Shown: piece by piece, positions 1 through 9,400 of the stretch
How positions within the stretch are numbered: position 1 is the stretch's first letter
Layout of the letters: each line of letters starts with the position of its first letter
From: Bacteroidales bacterium
GTDB taxonomy: Bacteria; Bacteroidota; Bacteroidia; Bacteroidales; WCHB1-69
NCBI GenBank assembly: GCA_017525505.1
Contig: JAFXSR010000012.1
Location: 235,228 to 299,227, forward strand
Direction: 5' to 3'
Length of the DNA: 64,000 bases
The notes under the pieces: model-generated
Told to the model about the DNA's origin: nothing
Database searches by the model: none
Seen by the model: only the letters and a program-made list of their open reading frames with translations
Position numbers and translations under genes: made by a program

Positions 1-865
1 CTTTATCCTCCTGATTTCAGGAACCCTGTTCATCATGTGGTTGGGTGAACGTATCACCGACAACGGTATTGGCAACGGTATCTCCATGATCATCATGATC
101 GGTATCATCGCCCGTCTGCCTTTCGCTTTGAGAGCTGAGTTCATCGCTCGTATCAGCGACAACGCCGGTGGTCCTATCATCTTCATCATCGAGTTGGTGG
201 TAATGATGCTGATTATCGCTTTCTGTATCATGCTCGTCCAGGGTACTCGCCGTGTTCCGGTACAGTACGCCAAGAGAATCGTGGGCAACAAGCAGTATGG
301 TGGTGTGCGTAACTTCCTGCCTCTGAAAGTGAATGCCGCAGGTGTTATGCCTATCATCTTCGCCCAGGCTATCATGTTCCTGCCTTTGACTTTCGTTTCT
401 GTAACTGAACAGTCAACCGGCGGATTCTGGCACAGCTTCATCGACTATAATGGATGGGGATACAACATTGTGTTCTTCCTGATGATTATCCTGTTTACCT
501 ATTTCTATACCGCTATCACCATCAACCCGCAGCAGATTGCTGAGGATTTGAAGAAAAACGGTGGTTTTATTCCGGGTACGAAACCTGGTAAGCAGACCGC
601 TCAGCTGATTGAGGGCATCATGTCCAAGATCACGCTGCCCGGTTCTATTTTCTTGGCTATCGTGGCTATCCTGCCGGCTATCGTGAGATTGTTTGGTGTG
701 AACCAACAGTTTGCCCAGTTCTTCGGTGGTACCTCCCTCTTGATTATGGTGGGTGTTGTTCTGGATACCCTTCAGCAAATCGAAAGCCATTTGTTGATGA
801 GACATTACGACGGCTTGACAAAATCCGGAAGAATCAAAGGTCGCTATAGCGGTGGTGCTTACTAA
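1..865 (+). CDS. secY: Protein translocase subunit SecY (5' truncated by window edge)
   Basis: SecY is the channel-forming subunit of the SecYEG translocase in the inner membrane. The reading frame is open from base 2, so the N-terminal part lies outside the window and about 287 C-terminal residues are visible. Several hydrophobic membrane segments are present, and conserved SecY stretches are recognisable: WLGERITDNGIGNGISMII, the RRVPVQYAKR loop and the late cytoplasmic loop NPQQIAEDLKKNGGFIPG before the last helices. The stop overlaps the map start by one base (taATG), the usual order secY-map-infA-rpmJ at the end of the ribosomal protein cluster. Identity is certain; only the true start is unseen. 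Confidence 0.97.
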   Translation, partial: FILLISGTLFIMWLGERITDNGIGNGISMIIMIGIIARLPFALRAEFIARISDNAGGPIIFIIELVVMMLIIAFCIMLVQGTRRVPVQYAKRIVGNKQYGGVRNFLPLKVNAAGVMPIIFAQAIMFLPLTFVSVTEQSTGGFWHSFIDYNGWGYNIVFFLMIILFTYFYTAITINPQQIAEDLKKNGGFIPGTKPGKQTAQLIEGIMSKITLPGSIFLAIVAILPAIVRLFGVNQQFAQFFGGTSLLIMVGVVLDTLQQIESHLLMRHYDGLTKSGRIKGRYSGGAY

Positions 866-1668
866 TGAATATGTTTAACAAGATTCGCTTGAAAAGCGAA
901 GAGGAAATAGAGATTATACAAAAAAGTTCTTTGCTTGTTGGAAAAACTTTGGCCGAAGTGGCAAAGTACATCAAACCGGGAGTCCCGCTGACTTACCTCG
1001 ACAGAATCGGCGAGACTTACATCAGAGACAATGGCGGAGTACCGTCCTTCAAGGGTTATAACGGTTATCCTGCTTCACTCTGCCTCTCGGTGAACGATGT
1101 GGTGGTCCACGGTATTCCCAGAAACGGGATGGTCCTCAACGAAGGGGACATTATTTCGGTGGACTGCGGAGCTTACCTTAATGGCTATCATGGTGACTAT
1201 GCCTACACCTTTGCGGTGGGCGAAGTGTCGGAGGAGAAAAGACTGTTGATGGAACGCACCAAGGAGTCGTTGTACAGAGGCATTGCCGCGGCAGTGAAGG
1301 GAAACACAACCGGTGACATAGGTCATGCGGTGCAGACCTATTGCGAGTCGTTCGGCTATGGTGTGGTTCGCGAGCTTTGCGGACATGGCATCGGCAGAAA
1401 CATGCACGAGAAGCCTGATGTGTGCAACTATGGCAAGCCCGGCAAGGGCGACACCCTGCGTGAAGGCCTCGTCATCTGCATCGAACCGATGATCACGATG
1501 GGTTCTCGCAAAATCTACTGCGAGCGTGACGAATGGACCATCAGGACCATGGATCATAAGCCTGCGGCACATTACGAGCATCAGATCGCCATCACCAAAA
1601 ACGGCACCAGAGTTTTATCCACCTACAAATTTATCGGGGAAGTGTTGGGAACAGAAGAGAAAATATAA
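865..1668 (+). CDS. map: Type I methionine aminopeptidase
   Basis: This enzyme removes the initiator methionine from nascent proteins in the cytoplasm. At 267 residues it has the length of a type I enzyme. The five metal ligands of the pita-bread fold are visible: D100 and D111 (VDCGAYLNGYHGD), H174 (GHGIG), E207 (IEPM) and E238 (EHQ), and the substrate-binding H82 (VVHGIP) is present. The ATG overlaps the secY stop, which suggests translational coupling. A second in-frame ATG two codons downstream could also serve as start. Its place between secY and infA is the classical one in Bacteroidetes. Confidence 0.96.
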   Translation: MNMFNKIRLKSEEEIEIIQKSSLLVGKTLAEVAKYIKPGVPLTYLDRIGETYIRDNGGVPSFKGYNGYPASLCLSVNDVVVHGIPRNGMVLNEGDIISVDCGAYLNGYHGDYAYTFAVGEVSEEKRLLMERTKESLYRGIAAAVKGNTTGDIGHAVQTYCESFGYGVVRELCGHGIGRNMHEKPDVCNYGKPGKGDTLREGLVICIEPMITMGSRKIYCERDEWTIRTMDHKPAAHYEHQIAITKNGTRVLSTYKFIGEVLGTEEKI

Positions 1669-1680
1669 TTGAATCAAGAT

Positions 1681-1902
1681 ATGGCAAAACAATCATCCAT
1701 TGAATTAGACGGTGTCGTCATCGAATCCTTAGGGAACGCCATGTTCCGTGTCCAGTTGGAAAACGGGCACGTCATCATTGCGACCATCTCGGGCAAGATG
1801 CGACTGCATTATATCAAGATTCTCCCCGGCGACAAGGTGCAGGTGGAGGTTTCTCCTTACGATTTGACCAGAGGACGTATCACATTCAGACATAAATCAT
1901 AA
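1681..1902 (+). CDS. infA: Translation initiation factor IF-1
   Basis: IF-1 is an S1/OB-fold protein that binds the 30S A site during initiation. The protein begins [17 protein letters not shown] and ends [10 protein letters not shown], which is diagnostic; 73 residues match the family length (about 72). An upstream TTG at 1669 keeps the frame open, but the ATG at 1681 gives the conserved N-terminus, so I chose it. It lies 12 bases after map and 14 before rpmJ, within the same operon. Confidence 0.97.
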   Translation: MAKQSSIELDGVVIESLGNAMFRVQLENGHVIIATISGKMRLHYIKILPGDKVQVEVSPYDLTRGRITFRHKS

Positions 1903-1916
1903 AAATTAAAATAAAG

Positions 1917-2033
1917 ATGAAAGTAAGAGCTTCAGTAAAGAAAAGATCGGAAGATTGCGTGGTGGTTAGAAGACACGGCGTGGTCTATGTTATCAACAAA
2001 AAGAACCCGAAAGAAAAACAACGTCAAGGATAA
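1917..2033 (+). CDS. rpmJ: 50S ribosomal protein L36
   Basis: This is a 38-residue basic protein, [14 protein letters not shown]... ending NPKEKQRQG, the small L36 of the large subunit. It is easily missed because of its size. The zinc-binding form of L36 carries three Cys and one His. Here only C14 remains, the others being replaced (S11, N27 and E33 by my alignment from memory), so this is the zinc-free (C-minus) type. It sits between infA and rpsM, the canonical place. Confidence 0.95.
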   Translation: MKVRASVKKRSEDCVVVRRHGVVYVINKKNPKEKQRQG

Positions 2034-2067
2034 TAAGTATTAACATTAAAAAAATAGATTTTAAGCT

Positions 2068-2442
2068 ATGGCAAGAATTGCAGGTATTGATTTACCGAAA
2101 AACAAAAGAGGCGTCATCGGTTTGACTTACATCTATGGTATTGGCCGCAGCACTGCCGCCGCCATCTTGGACAAAGCCGGTATCAGCCATGACAAAAAGG
2201 TAAATGAATGGAATGATGATGAGTTGGCAGCACTCCGTGGAATGATCAATGAGATGAAGGTAGAAGGTGCTTTGCGTTCGGAAGTTCAGATGAACATCAA
2301 GCGTCTGATGGATATCGGATGCTACAGAGGCATTCGTCATCGTATCGGTTTACCGTTACGTGGACAGAGTACCAAGAACAATGCGCGTACTCGTAAGGGT
2401 CGTAAGAAAACTGTTGCAAACAAGAAGAAAGCAACTAAGTAA
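2068..2442 (+). CDS. rpsM: 30S ribosomal protein S13
   Basis: S13 is a head protein of the small subunit that contacts P-site tRNA and the 50S subunit. The 124-residue product starts [20 protein letters not shown] and has the conserved [14 protein letters not shown] segment followed by a lysine-rich tail ([16 protein letters not shown]) that reaches the tRNA. It lies 34 bases after rpmJ and 26 before rpsK. Confidence 0.98.
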   Translation: MARIAGIDLPKNKRGVIGLTYIYGIGRSTAAAILDKAGISHDKKVNEWNDDELAALRGMINEMKVEGALRSEVQMNIKRLMDIGCYRGIRHRIGLPLRGQSTKNNARTRKGRKKTVANKKKATK

Positions 2443-2468
2443 TTAATTGATTATCAGGAAAAAGTATT

Positions 2469-2858
2469 ATGGCAAAGAATACCAAATCAACAAAGAAAAA
2501 AGTTGTTAGAATTGATGCAATGGGCAAGGCCTTCGTGTATGCGTCGTTCAATAATGTTATTGTTTCCCTCACCAACAGCGACGGTCAGGTTATTTCTTGG
2601 TCATCCGCTGGTAAGATGGGATTCAGAGGCTCCAAGAAGAACACTCCTTATGCAGCTCAGATGGCTGCCCAGGATTGCGCCAAAGTTGCCTATGATCTTG
2701 GCTTAAGAAAAGTTAAGGTTTTTGTAAAAGGACCTGGTGGTGGTAGAGAATCCGCTATCAGAACCATTCACGCCGCCGGTATCATGGTGGAAGAGATCAC
2801 CGATGTGACTCCGCTTCCGCACAATGGTTGCCGTCCTCCCAAACGCAGACGTGTATAA
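2469..2858 (+). CDS. rpsK: 30S ribosomal protein S11
   Basis: S11 is part of the 30S platform near the Shine-Dalgarno helix. It has 129 residues, with signatures [32 protein letters not shown] and the C-terminal [18 protein letters not shown] typical of S11. Strong neighbours (rpsM, rpsD) confirm the call. Confidence 0.98.
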   Translation: MAKNTKSTKKKVVRIDAMGKAFVYASFNNVIVSLTNSDGQVISWSSAGKMGFRGSKKNTPYAAQMAAQDCAKVAYDLGLRKVKVFVKGPGGGRESAIRTIHAAGIMVEEITDVTPLPHNGCRPPKRRRV

Positions 2859-2899
2859 TTTATCAACATCAGTATAAAGAACCTTAAAATAGCAAGAAA

Positions 2900-3505
2900 A
2901 TGGCAAGATATACAGGACCTAAAACCAAGATTGCAAGAAAGTTCCATGAACCCATTTATGGAGCTGACAAATATTTTGAACACAAGAATTATCCTCCCGG
3001 ACAGCACGGCCAGTCCAGAAAGCGTTCCAAATTGTCAGAGTACGGTATGCAGTTGCAAGAAAAGCAGAAAGCCAAATATACCTATGGTATTCTGGAACGT
3101 CAGTTTAGAAAATTGTTCCATGCCGCTGCCCGTAAGAAAGGTATCACCGGTCAGAACTTGATGAAACTTATCGAGTCACGTTTGGACAATGTGGTATATC
3201 GTCTGGGTATCGCTCCGAGCAGAGCCGCCGCGCGTCAGCTGGTGAGCCACAGACATATTCTGTTGAACGGTCAGATCTGCAATATTCCTTCCGCACTGTT
3301 GGTGCCTGGCGATATCGTGGCAGTTCGCGAACGTTCAAAATCTCTCGAAGTGATTACCAACTCACTGAGTGGCAAGACCAACAGCTTCTCATGGTTGGAA
3401 TGGGACGGCAATATGATGAGCGGTAAGTTCATGAACTATCCCGAGAGAGAGGAAATTCCCGAAACCATCAACGAGCAGGCTATTGTTGAATTGTATTCTA
3501 AATAA
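2900..3505 (+). CDS. rpsD: 30S ribosomal protein S4
   Basis: S4 is a primary 16S rRNA-binding protein that nucleates 30S assembly. The 201 residues include [15 protein letters not shown], the [17 protein letters not shown] segment and an S4 RNA-binding domain ([14 protein letters not shown] ... [18 protein letters not shown]). In many bacteria S4 represses its own operon; I see no proof of that here. A 106-base gap containing a large inverted repeat separates it from rpoA. Confidence 0.98.
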   Translation: MARYTGPKTKIARKFHEPIYGADKYFEHKNYPPGQHGQSRKRSKLSEYGMQLQEKQKAKYTYGILERQFRKLFHAAARKKGITGQNLMKLIESRLDNVVYRLGIAPSRAAARQLVSHRHILLNGQICNIPSALLVPGDIVAVRERSKSLEVITNSLSGKTNSFSWLEWDGNMMSGKFMNYPEREEIPETINEQAIVELYSK

Positions 3506-3514
3506 TGATTATAT

Positions 3515-3564
3515 AAACCGCCTCCACGTCTCCACGGTTTCACGTCTAAACGTTTATGCGGTTT
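3515..3564 (+). repeat. Inverted-repeat element with CCACGTCT words between rpsD and rpoA
   Basis: AAACCGC (3515-3521) pairs with GCGGTTT (3558-3564). The interior is built from variants of the word CCACGTCT. The same word family recurs at 32210-32237 and 34905-34920, so this is a dispersed intergenic element. It could fold in the rpsD-rpoA mRNA, but a regulatory role is only an inference. Confidence 0.6.
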
Positions 3565-3611
3565 GAAGGAATACACGAAGATAAGTAAATAACAATCAAA
3601 ACAAAATAGAA

Positions 3612-4607
3612 ATGGCAATTTTAACGTTTCAAAAGCCCGACAAGGTCATCATGATCGAGGCCGACGATTTCCATGGCAAGTTTGAGTTCCGTCCCTTGCA
3701 GCAGGGATATGGCATGACCATTGGAAACGCCTTGCGTCGCGTGCTGATTTCCTCACTCGAGGGCTATGCCATCACTTCTGTCAAAATCGAAGGTGTGGTG
3801 CAAGAGTTTTCCTCAATCCAGGGTGTTATGGAGGATGTAACCGACATCATCCTTAACCTCAAGCAGATTCGCTTCAAAAACAAGATTGAGAACAATAACT
3901 CAGAGACTGCCAAGATCGTCATCTCCGGTCAGGACAAATTCACTGCCGGCGACATGAACCGTTTCCTGAACTATTTCCAGGTGCTGAATCCGGAATTGCT
4001 CATTTGCCGTATGGAGCCTGAAGTGGTGCTGTCCATGGAAATCACCATCGACAAGGGACGCGGTTATGTTCCTGCTGAAGAGAACAAGTCACTGCACGAG
4101 GGCATCGGTGTCATCACCATCGATTCTATTCACACTCCCATCAAGAATGTGAAATACACTGTTGAGAATTACCGTGTGGAGCAGCGCACCGACTTCGAGA
4201 AGCTGGTGTTTGAGATCGATACCGATGGTTCTATCCATCCGAAGGAAGCTTTGAAAGAGGCTGCCAAAATATTGATCCAGCACTTCGTACTGTTCTCTGA
4301 CGAGAAGATTGCCATGGATTCGCCCGAACTGAGTGTTTCCAACGAAGAATTTGACGATGCCTCCAAGCTGACTCGCCAGATCCTGAAATCCAAGTTAGTG
4401 GATATGGATTTGTCTGTACGTGCCCTCAACTGCTTGAAGACCGCCGAGTTGGAGACCTTGGGAGACCTCGTTGCCATCCATAAGAGCGATTTGTTGAAAT
4501 TCAGAAATTTCGGTAAGAAATCTTTGGCCGAATTGGAAGATTTGGTGAAGTCGAAAGGTCTGGAATTTGGAATGAATGTATCAAAGTATAAATTAGATAA
4601 GGATTAA
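3612..4607 (+). CDS. rpoA: DNA-directed RNA polymerase subunit alpha
   Basis: Alpha dimerises to seed RNA polymerase assembly and its C-terminal domain contacts promoters and activators. The 331-residue protein has the N-terminal domain ([20 protein letters not shown], about residues 27-46), a linker near 240, and the alpha-CTD with [13 protein letters not shown] and [16 protein letters not shown]. Length and order (rpsD-rpoA-rplQ) are standard. Confidence 0.98.
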   Translation: MAILTFQKPDKVIMIEADDFHGKFEFRPLQQGYGMTIGNALRRVLISSLEGYAITSVKIEGVVQEFSSIQGVMEDVTDIILNLKQIRFKNKIENNNSETAKIVISGQDKFTAGDMNRFLNYFQVLNPELLICRMEPEVVLSMEITIDKGRGYVPAEENKSLHEGIGVITIDSIHTPIKNVKYTVENYRVEQRTDFEKLVFEIDTDGSIHPKEALKEAAKILIQHFVLFSDEKIAMDSPELSVSNEEFDDASKLTRQILKSKLVDMDLSVRALNCLKTAELETLGDLVAIHKSDLLKFRNFGKKSLAELEDLVKSKGLEFGMNVSKYKLDKD

Positions 4608-4612
4608 GAATC

Positions 4613-5110
4613 ATGAGACACGCGAAAAGAATCAATCATTTAGGAAGAACAAGCGCGCACAGAGCTGCCATGTTGTCCAATATGGCTACCTCCTTGATCA
4701 TGCATAAGCACATCCATACCACTTTGGCCAAAGCTAAGGAGTTGAAGAAGTTTGTGGAACCGCTGATTACGCGCAGCAAAAACGACACGACTCATTCAAG
4801 ACGTATGGTTTTCGCTTCCCTGCACAACAAGTTTGCTGTCAGCGAATTGTTCAGAGAAGTCTCTCAGAAAGTGGCAGACCGCCCAGGTGGTTATACCCGT
4901 ATTCTGAAGACTGGTTTCAGAAAAGGTGACAATGCCGAAATGTGCATCATCGAATTGGTGGATTACAACGAAACCTACACCACTACCGAAACCAAGAAGA
5001 AAACTACTAGAACCAGACGTAGCAAAAAGTCAGCCCCCAAGGCTGAAGTTGAAGCTACCGCTGTTGAAACTGTTGAGGCACCTGCCACCGAGGCACCCGC
5101 CGCTGAGTAA
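4613..5110 (+). CDS. rplQ: 50S ribosomal protein L17 with low-complexity C-terminal extension
   Basis: L17 is a structural protein near the peptide exit tunnel. Residues 1 to about 118 form the L17 core ([40 protein letters not shown]). The remaining roughly 47 residues are a basic patch ([13 protein letters not shown]) followed by an Ala/Glu/Thr/Pro-rich tail, an extension commonly seen in Bacteroidetes L17. It starts 5 bases after rpoA and is closed by a terminator. Confidence 0.97.
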   Translation: MRHAKRINHLGRTSAHRAAMLSNMATSLIMHKHIHTTLAKAKELKKFVEPLITRSKNDTTHSRRMVFASLHNKFAVSELFREVSQKVADRPGGYTRILKTGFRKGDNAEMCIIELVDYNETYTTTETKKKTTRTRRSKKSAPKAEVEATAVETVEAPATEAPAAE

Positions 5111-5140
5111 GCTGAAGGTTTTTGAAATTTTGTTCAAAAT

Positions 5141-5178
5141 AAAACTCTCTTTGTTGTTCAACAAGAGAGTTTTTTTTA
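5141..5178 (+). terminator. Rho-independent terminator of the ribosomal protein operon
   Basis: AAACTCTCT (5142-5150) pairs with AGAGAGTTT (5164-5172) around a 13-base loop and runs into a T tract. It ends the secY-rplQ transcript before mscL. Confidence 0.9.
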
Positions 5179-5240
5179 TATTTTTGCCGATACATATTGA
5201 GAATGAATCAGATTTATTTACTAACTAAAATTTCAATACT

Positions 5241-5678
5241 ATGGGCTTTTTTAAAGAATTCAAGGAATTTGCCATGAAAGGCAATGTTATGGACATGGCT
5301 ATCGGTGTGATTATCGGTGGCGCTTTTGGCAAGATTGTCACTTCTTTGGTCAACGATGTGTTGATGCCTCTGATTGGTGCTTTGATCGGGAATGTCGATT
5401 TTACTACCCTTTCAGCTACACTGAAACCTGCCGTCATGAATGGCGAGGAAGTGGTCAAAGAGGCTGTTACGCTGAATTACGGTAATTTCATCCAGACTAC
5501 CGTCGATTTCCTCATCGTGGCTTTCTGTATCTTCTTGGTGATTAAACTTATCAACAAGGCTTCCAGAATGGTGAAAAAACCTGCCGAGGAAGAGGCACCC
5601 GCCGCTCCAGCAGAACCGGAACCCACCAGGGAAGAAATCTTGCTGACTGAAATCAGAGACTTGCTGAAACAGAAATAA
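5241..5678 (+). CDS. mscL: Large-conductance mechanosensitive channel MscL
   Basis: MscL is an inner-membrane channel opened by membrane tension that protects the cell from hypo-osmotic shock. The 145 residues begin with the amphipathic helix [20 protein letters not shown], followed by TM1 (about 16-45, with the pore-lining [13 protein letters not shown]) and TM2 (about 84-107, [19 protein letters not shown]). A cytoplasmic bundle helix ([16 protein letters not shown]) follows an Ala/Pro/Glu linker. It is a single-gene unit with a terminator on both sides. Confidence 0.97.
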   Translation: MGFFKEFKEFAMKGNVMDMAIGVIIGGAFGKIVTSLVNDVLMPLIGALIGNVDFTTLSATLKPAVMNGEEVVKEAVTLNYGNFIQTTVDFLIVAFCIFLVIKLINKASRMVKKPAEEEAPAAPAEPEPTREEILLTEIRDLLKQK

Positions 5679-5698
5679 GAGAAGCTTTGGCAATAGAA

Positions 5699-5726
5699 AA
5701 AGAGGGTTTTGTAGCCCTCTTTTTTA
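5699..5726 (+). terminator. Rho-independent terminator of mscL
   Basis: AGAGGG (5701-5706) pairs with CCCTCT (5715-5720) and is followed by a T tract. Confidence 0.88.
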
Positions 5727-5738
5727 TTTTAAAATCGC

Positions 5739-5768
5739 TTGTTAATCAAAATATTTGTGTTAATTTTG
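5739..5768 (+). promoter_or_regulatory. Bacteroidetes-type promoter for the T9SS cargo gene
   Basis: TTG at 5739-5741, a 19-base spacer and TAATTTTG at 5761-5768 match the Bacteroidetes primary-sigma consensus (TTG, 19-21 bases, TAnnTTTG). Transcription would begin near 5775, about 50 bases before the 5826 start codon. Confidence 0.75.
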
Positions 5769-5825
5769 CACACTGTATTGTTGAAAACTTTATATACCTG
5801 TTATCGCTAAAAAAATCAAAATGTT

Positions 5826-6314
5826 ATGGTTAGAAAAATTGTCGCTTTTGTCGCTTTCAGTGTAATCAATGTTTCCTTATTCGCCCAATCGGTGGTGGTG
5901 CCCACTGGCGGTACAGCCAACGGCAGTGGAGGTACTGTTACCTATACAGTCGGACAGATTGCCGACCAGAAAGTTGAAGGTGATGGCCGTTACATTATTG
6001 AAGGGGTGCAACAACCCTACGAGATTCAGGTGGTTGGCATCAATAGCTATCCGGGTATCAACCTCTCTGCGGTAGTTTATCCCAACCCTACATTCGGCAG
6101 GGTGGTGTTGAGTATCAGGGATTATGAAATCCCTTCATCAGGATTGATGCTCCAGTTGTATGATCTGAATGGTAAACATTTGAAAACGATGGTCATCGTG
6201 GATCCGGATACAGAGCTTGATTTCTCCGGTTTAGCCGCCGCTACCTACCAGTTGCGAGTGGTGAATCAGAATCAATTGCTGAAAACCTTCAAGGTGGTAA
6301 AGAACAGCCTATAA
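5826..6314 (+). CDS. Small secreted protein with T9SS type A sorting domain
   Basis: The 162 residues start with a signal peptide (about 1-20, ending LFAQ). A short Gly/Thr-rich segment follows (VVPTGGTANGSGGTVTYTVG) and then GVQQPYEI, a combination often found in small Bacteroidetes T9SS cargo proteins. Residues from about 82 form a C-terminal sorting domain: YPNPTFGRVVLSI, LYDLNGK, TYQLRVVNQNQLLKTFKVVK. Such a domain directs export across the outer membrane and attachment to the surface. There is almost nothing between signal peptide and sorting domain, so the mature function is unknown. The giant gene at 6410 follows after 95 bases without a clear terminator and may share the transcript. 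Confidence 0.85.
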   Translation: MVRKIVAFVAFSVINVSLFAQSVVVPTGGTANGSGGTVTYTVGQIADQKVEGDGRYIIEGVQQPYEIQVVGINSYPGINLSAVVYPNPTFGRVVLSIRDYEIPSSGLMLQLYDLNGKHLKTMVIVDPDTELDFSGLAAATYQLRVVNQNQLLKTFKVVKNSL

Positions 6315-6409
6315 AATAGTTGGCAATTGCCTGTTGACCGTGGGGACGCATCACTAGCTTCCGGAAGATGTTTCGGTAAATAATCAATAATTATAAAGAA
6401 AAAAAACGT

Positions 6410-9400
6410 ATGAGAAAAGTTTTACTTTTGTTAGTGATGGTGTTTGCCGTGGCAATGCTGTGGGCACAAACACCGCAAAAAATGACCTATCAGGCGGTGG
6501 TTCGCAATGCGAACAATAGCTTGGTGGTCAATCAGAATGTAAGAGTGCGGATTTCGATTTTGCAGGGAAGCGAAAGCGGAAGCCCTGTCTATGTCGAGAC
6601 TCACGAACCAAGCACCAATGCCAATGGCTTGATGACTGTGGAAGTAGGTGACGGCAGCGTTGTGTCAGGAGTTTTCACCGACATCAATTGGGCCAATGGA
6701 CCGTATTATTTGAAATCTGAGATTGACCCTACGGGTGGATTCAACTACAACATTACTGGAGTTCAGGAGTTGTTGAGCGTGCCTTATGCCCTGTATGCCA
6801 GCCAAGCAGGCAATGTTCCTGCCTTTGCTGTTATTCCAACCGATACGGGTTATGTGATTTCTATTACCCAGGCTGGCAGCACTCCGCAGGCCTTCTTCTT
6901 GCGCCAAGGAACTCCCGGACCGCAAGGACCGCAGGGTGAACCCGGTAATAACGGCGCTGATGGTAACGGCATCGCCTCCATCGCCAAAACTGGCGAAGTG
7001 GGAAATGTTGACACCTATACTATCACTTTTACCAATGGCTCCACCAGCACCTTCACCGTCACCAATGGCGTGAATGGTACTAATGGACAGAATGGCCAAA
7101 ACGGTCAGGATGGTGTTTCGCCCATTGTGACTACGCTCACTGCTGGTGACAGCACAACGGTGACCATTACGGATGCCAATGGACCTCACAGTTTTGTTCT
7201 CCATAACGGACAAAATGGTGTTGACGGAGCCGATGGTATAAACGGAACCAATGGTACAAATGGCCAGGATGGTTTCTCACCTATTGTGACGACCATTACT
7301 GCTGGTGACAGCACAACGGTGACCATCACGGATGCCAATGGACCTCACAGTTTTGTTCTCCGTAACGGACAAAATGGTATAAACGGAACCAGCGGTACAA
7401 ATGGCCAGGACGGTTTCTCACCCATTGTGATGACCACTACTGCTGGTGACAGCACAACGGTGACCATCACAGATGCCAACGGGCCACATAGTTTTGTTCT
7501 CCACAACGGACAAAACGGAGTTGATGGAGCCGATGGTATAAACGGAACCAATGGCACCAATGGCCAGGACGGCTTCTCTCCCATTGTGACAACCTTTACC
7601 GCTGGTGACAGCACAACGGTGACCATCACGGATGCCAATGGTTCTCATAGTTTTGTTCTCCATAACGGACAAAATGGTGTTGACGGAGCCGATGGTATAA
7701 ACGGCACCAACGGTCAGGACGGTTTCTCACCCATTGTGACGACCACTACCGCTGGTGACAGCACAACGGTGACCATCACGGATGCCAATGGACCTCACAG
7801 TTTTGTTCTCCATAACGGACAAAATGGTGTTGACGGAGTTGATGGTATAAACGGAACCAACGGTACAAATGGTATTGATGGTAATGGTATTGTTTATATT
7901 GTCAAGACGGGTGCCGATTACTTGGTGGATACATATACTATCACATATACCAACGGTTCTACTAGTACTTTCACGGTGACCAATGGTGCTCCAGGTGCGC
8001 AGGGTCCGCAAGGTGATCCTGGCACATCTGGCAGCAATGGTAATGATGGCAGGGGCATTGTCTCTATCGCAAAGACTGGTGAAACCGGCAATGTGGATAC
8101 TTACACCATCACCTATACCGATGCAACCACTTCCACATTCACCATCACCAATGGTGAAGACGGAGAGGATGGTGTCTCCCCAATTGTGACGGCGGCGGCA
8201 TCCGGTTCCAATGTGATCATCACTGTAACCGATGGTACGGGTTCGCACGAATATGTGATTCCCACCACCAGCGGTGAGATGACCCAGTTGCCTGCCAACT
8301 GGACAGAGGAAAACAGCTCAAGCCCACAGTATATCATGAACAAGCCGACGCTGGCTCCGGTGGCCACTTCCGGTAGCTATAATGACTTGAGCAACAAACC
8401 GGAATTCCCCGCTGTTCCTACTGAAGTTAGTGCCTTTAATAACGATGCGGGCTACCTTACCTCTGATAGTCTTGCAGACCTGAACAACCAGCAAGTACAA
8501 ATGCAGCATCTTATTGACAGTTTGTCGCAGGTGATAGATGATCTCCAGTTTGTATGCGGTGCCGAGGTGCAGGATGTCGATGGTAATATATACCATACTG
8601 TGAAAATTGGCAATCAGTGCTGGATGAGGGAAAATATGAAGACGACCCGTTTCAGTGATGGTACAGCAATACAGCAGGGCGCAGGTGTTTCTTCTGTAAA
8701 CGCCTATTGGTACTACCCCAATGGTAATTCTGCCAATAAGGAAGCATACGGCTTGCTATACAACTGGCCGGCGGTGATGAATAGTGCAGCATCCTCTGAT
8801 GCCAATCCTTCTGGTGTGCAAGGACTCTGTCCTAAAGGCTGGCATGTGCCGAGCACTGCCGAATGGACACAACTTACCGAATATGTGGGTGGTCAAAGTC
8901 AGTACCTTTGTAACAGCATCTCAAACAATATTGCCAAATCATTGGCAGCTACCACAGCATGGATCAACCATGCCAACGAGTGTGCTGTTGGTAACGACGT
9001 GAGTGCGAACAATGCCACAGGTTTCTCTGCCATGCCTTCTGGCGCATACTATAGTGGCAATATGGATTTCAATAGAGGGTCTTATTTCTATTGTGCTACC
9101 GAAAGTAATGCCGGCAGTGCATACGTATATACCATAAGTCATTCTGAGGCAACCGTTTCTAACTATGCTTTTAATAAAATTGGCGGATTTTCAGTCCGTT
9201 GTATGCGCAGCGCCGCTTCACAAGTGAGTATACCAAGTTCTGAAATCAATTTGCATGACTCGTTGGCTACCGTGGCATTTACGGGTAACTATGAAGATAT
9301 GACCGGCACTCCGGAAATTCCCACTGTTCCCACGGTAATTTCAGCTTTCACCAACGACGCTGGATACATCACCAACGATTCTATTCCTACTAATTTGAGC

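Noticed and set aside
7088..7873. Regular direct repeats that could suggest a CRISPR array
   Set aside because: Repeat and spacer both keep one reading frame and encode a repeated peptide; unit lengths vary and there are no cas genes.
6665..8248. Several long open frames antisense to the giant surface protein gene
   Set aside because: They mirror the repeated, stop-poor coding sequence; their composition is repetitive and they have no start signals or family likeness.
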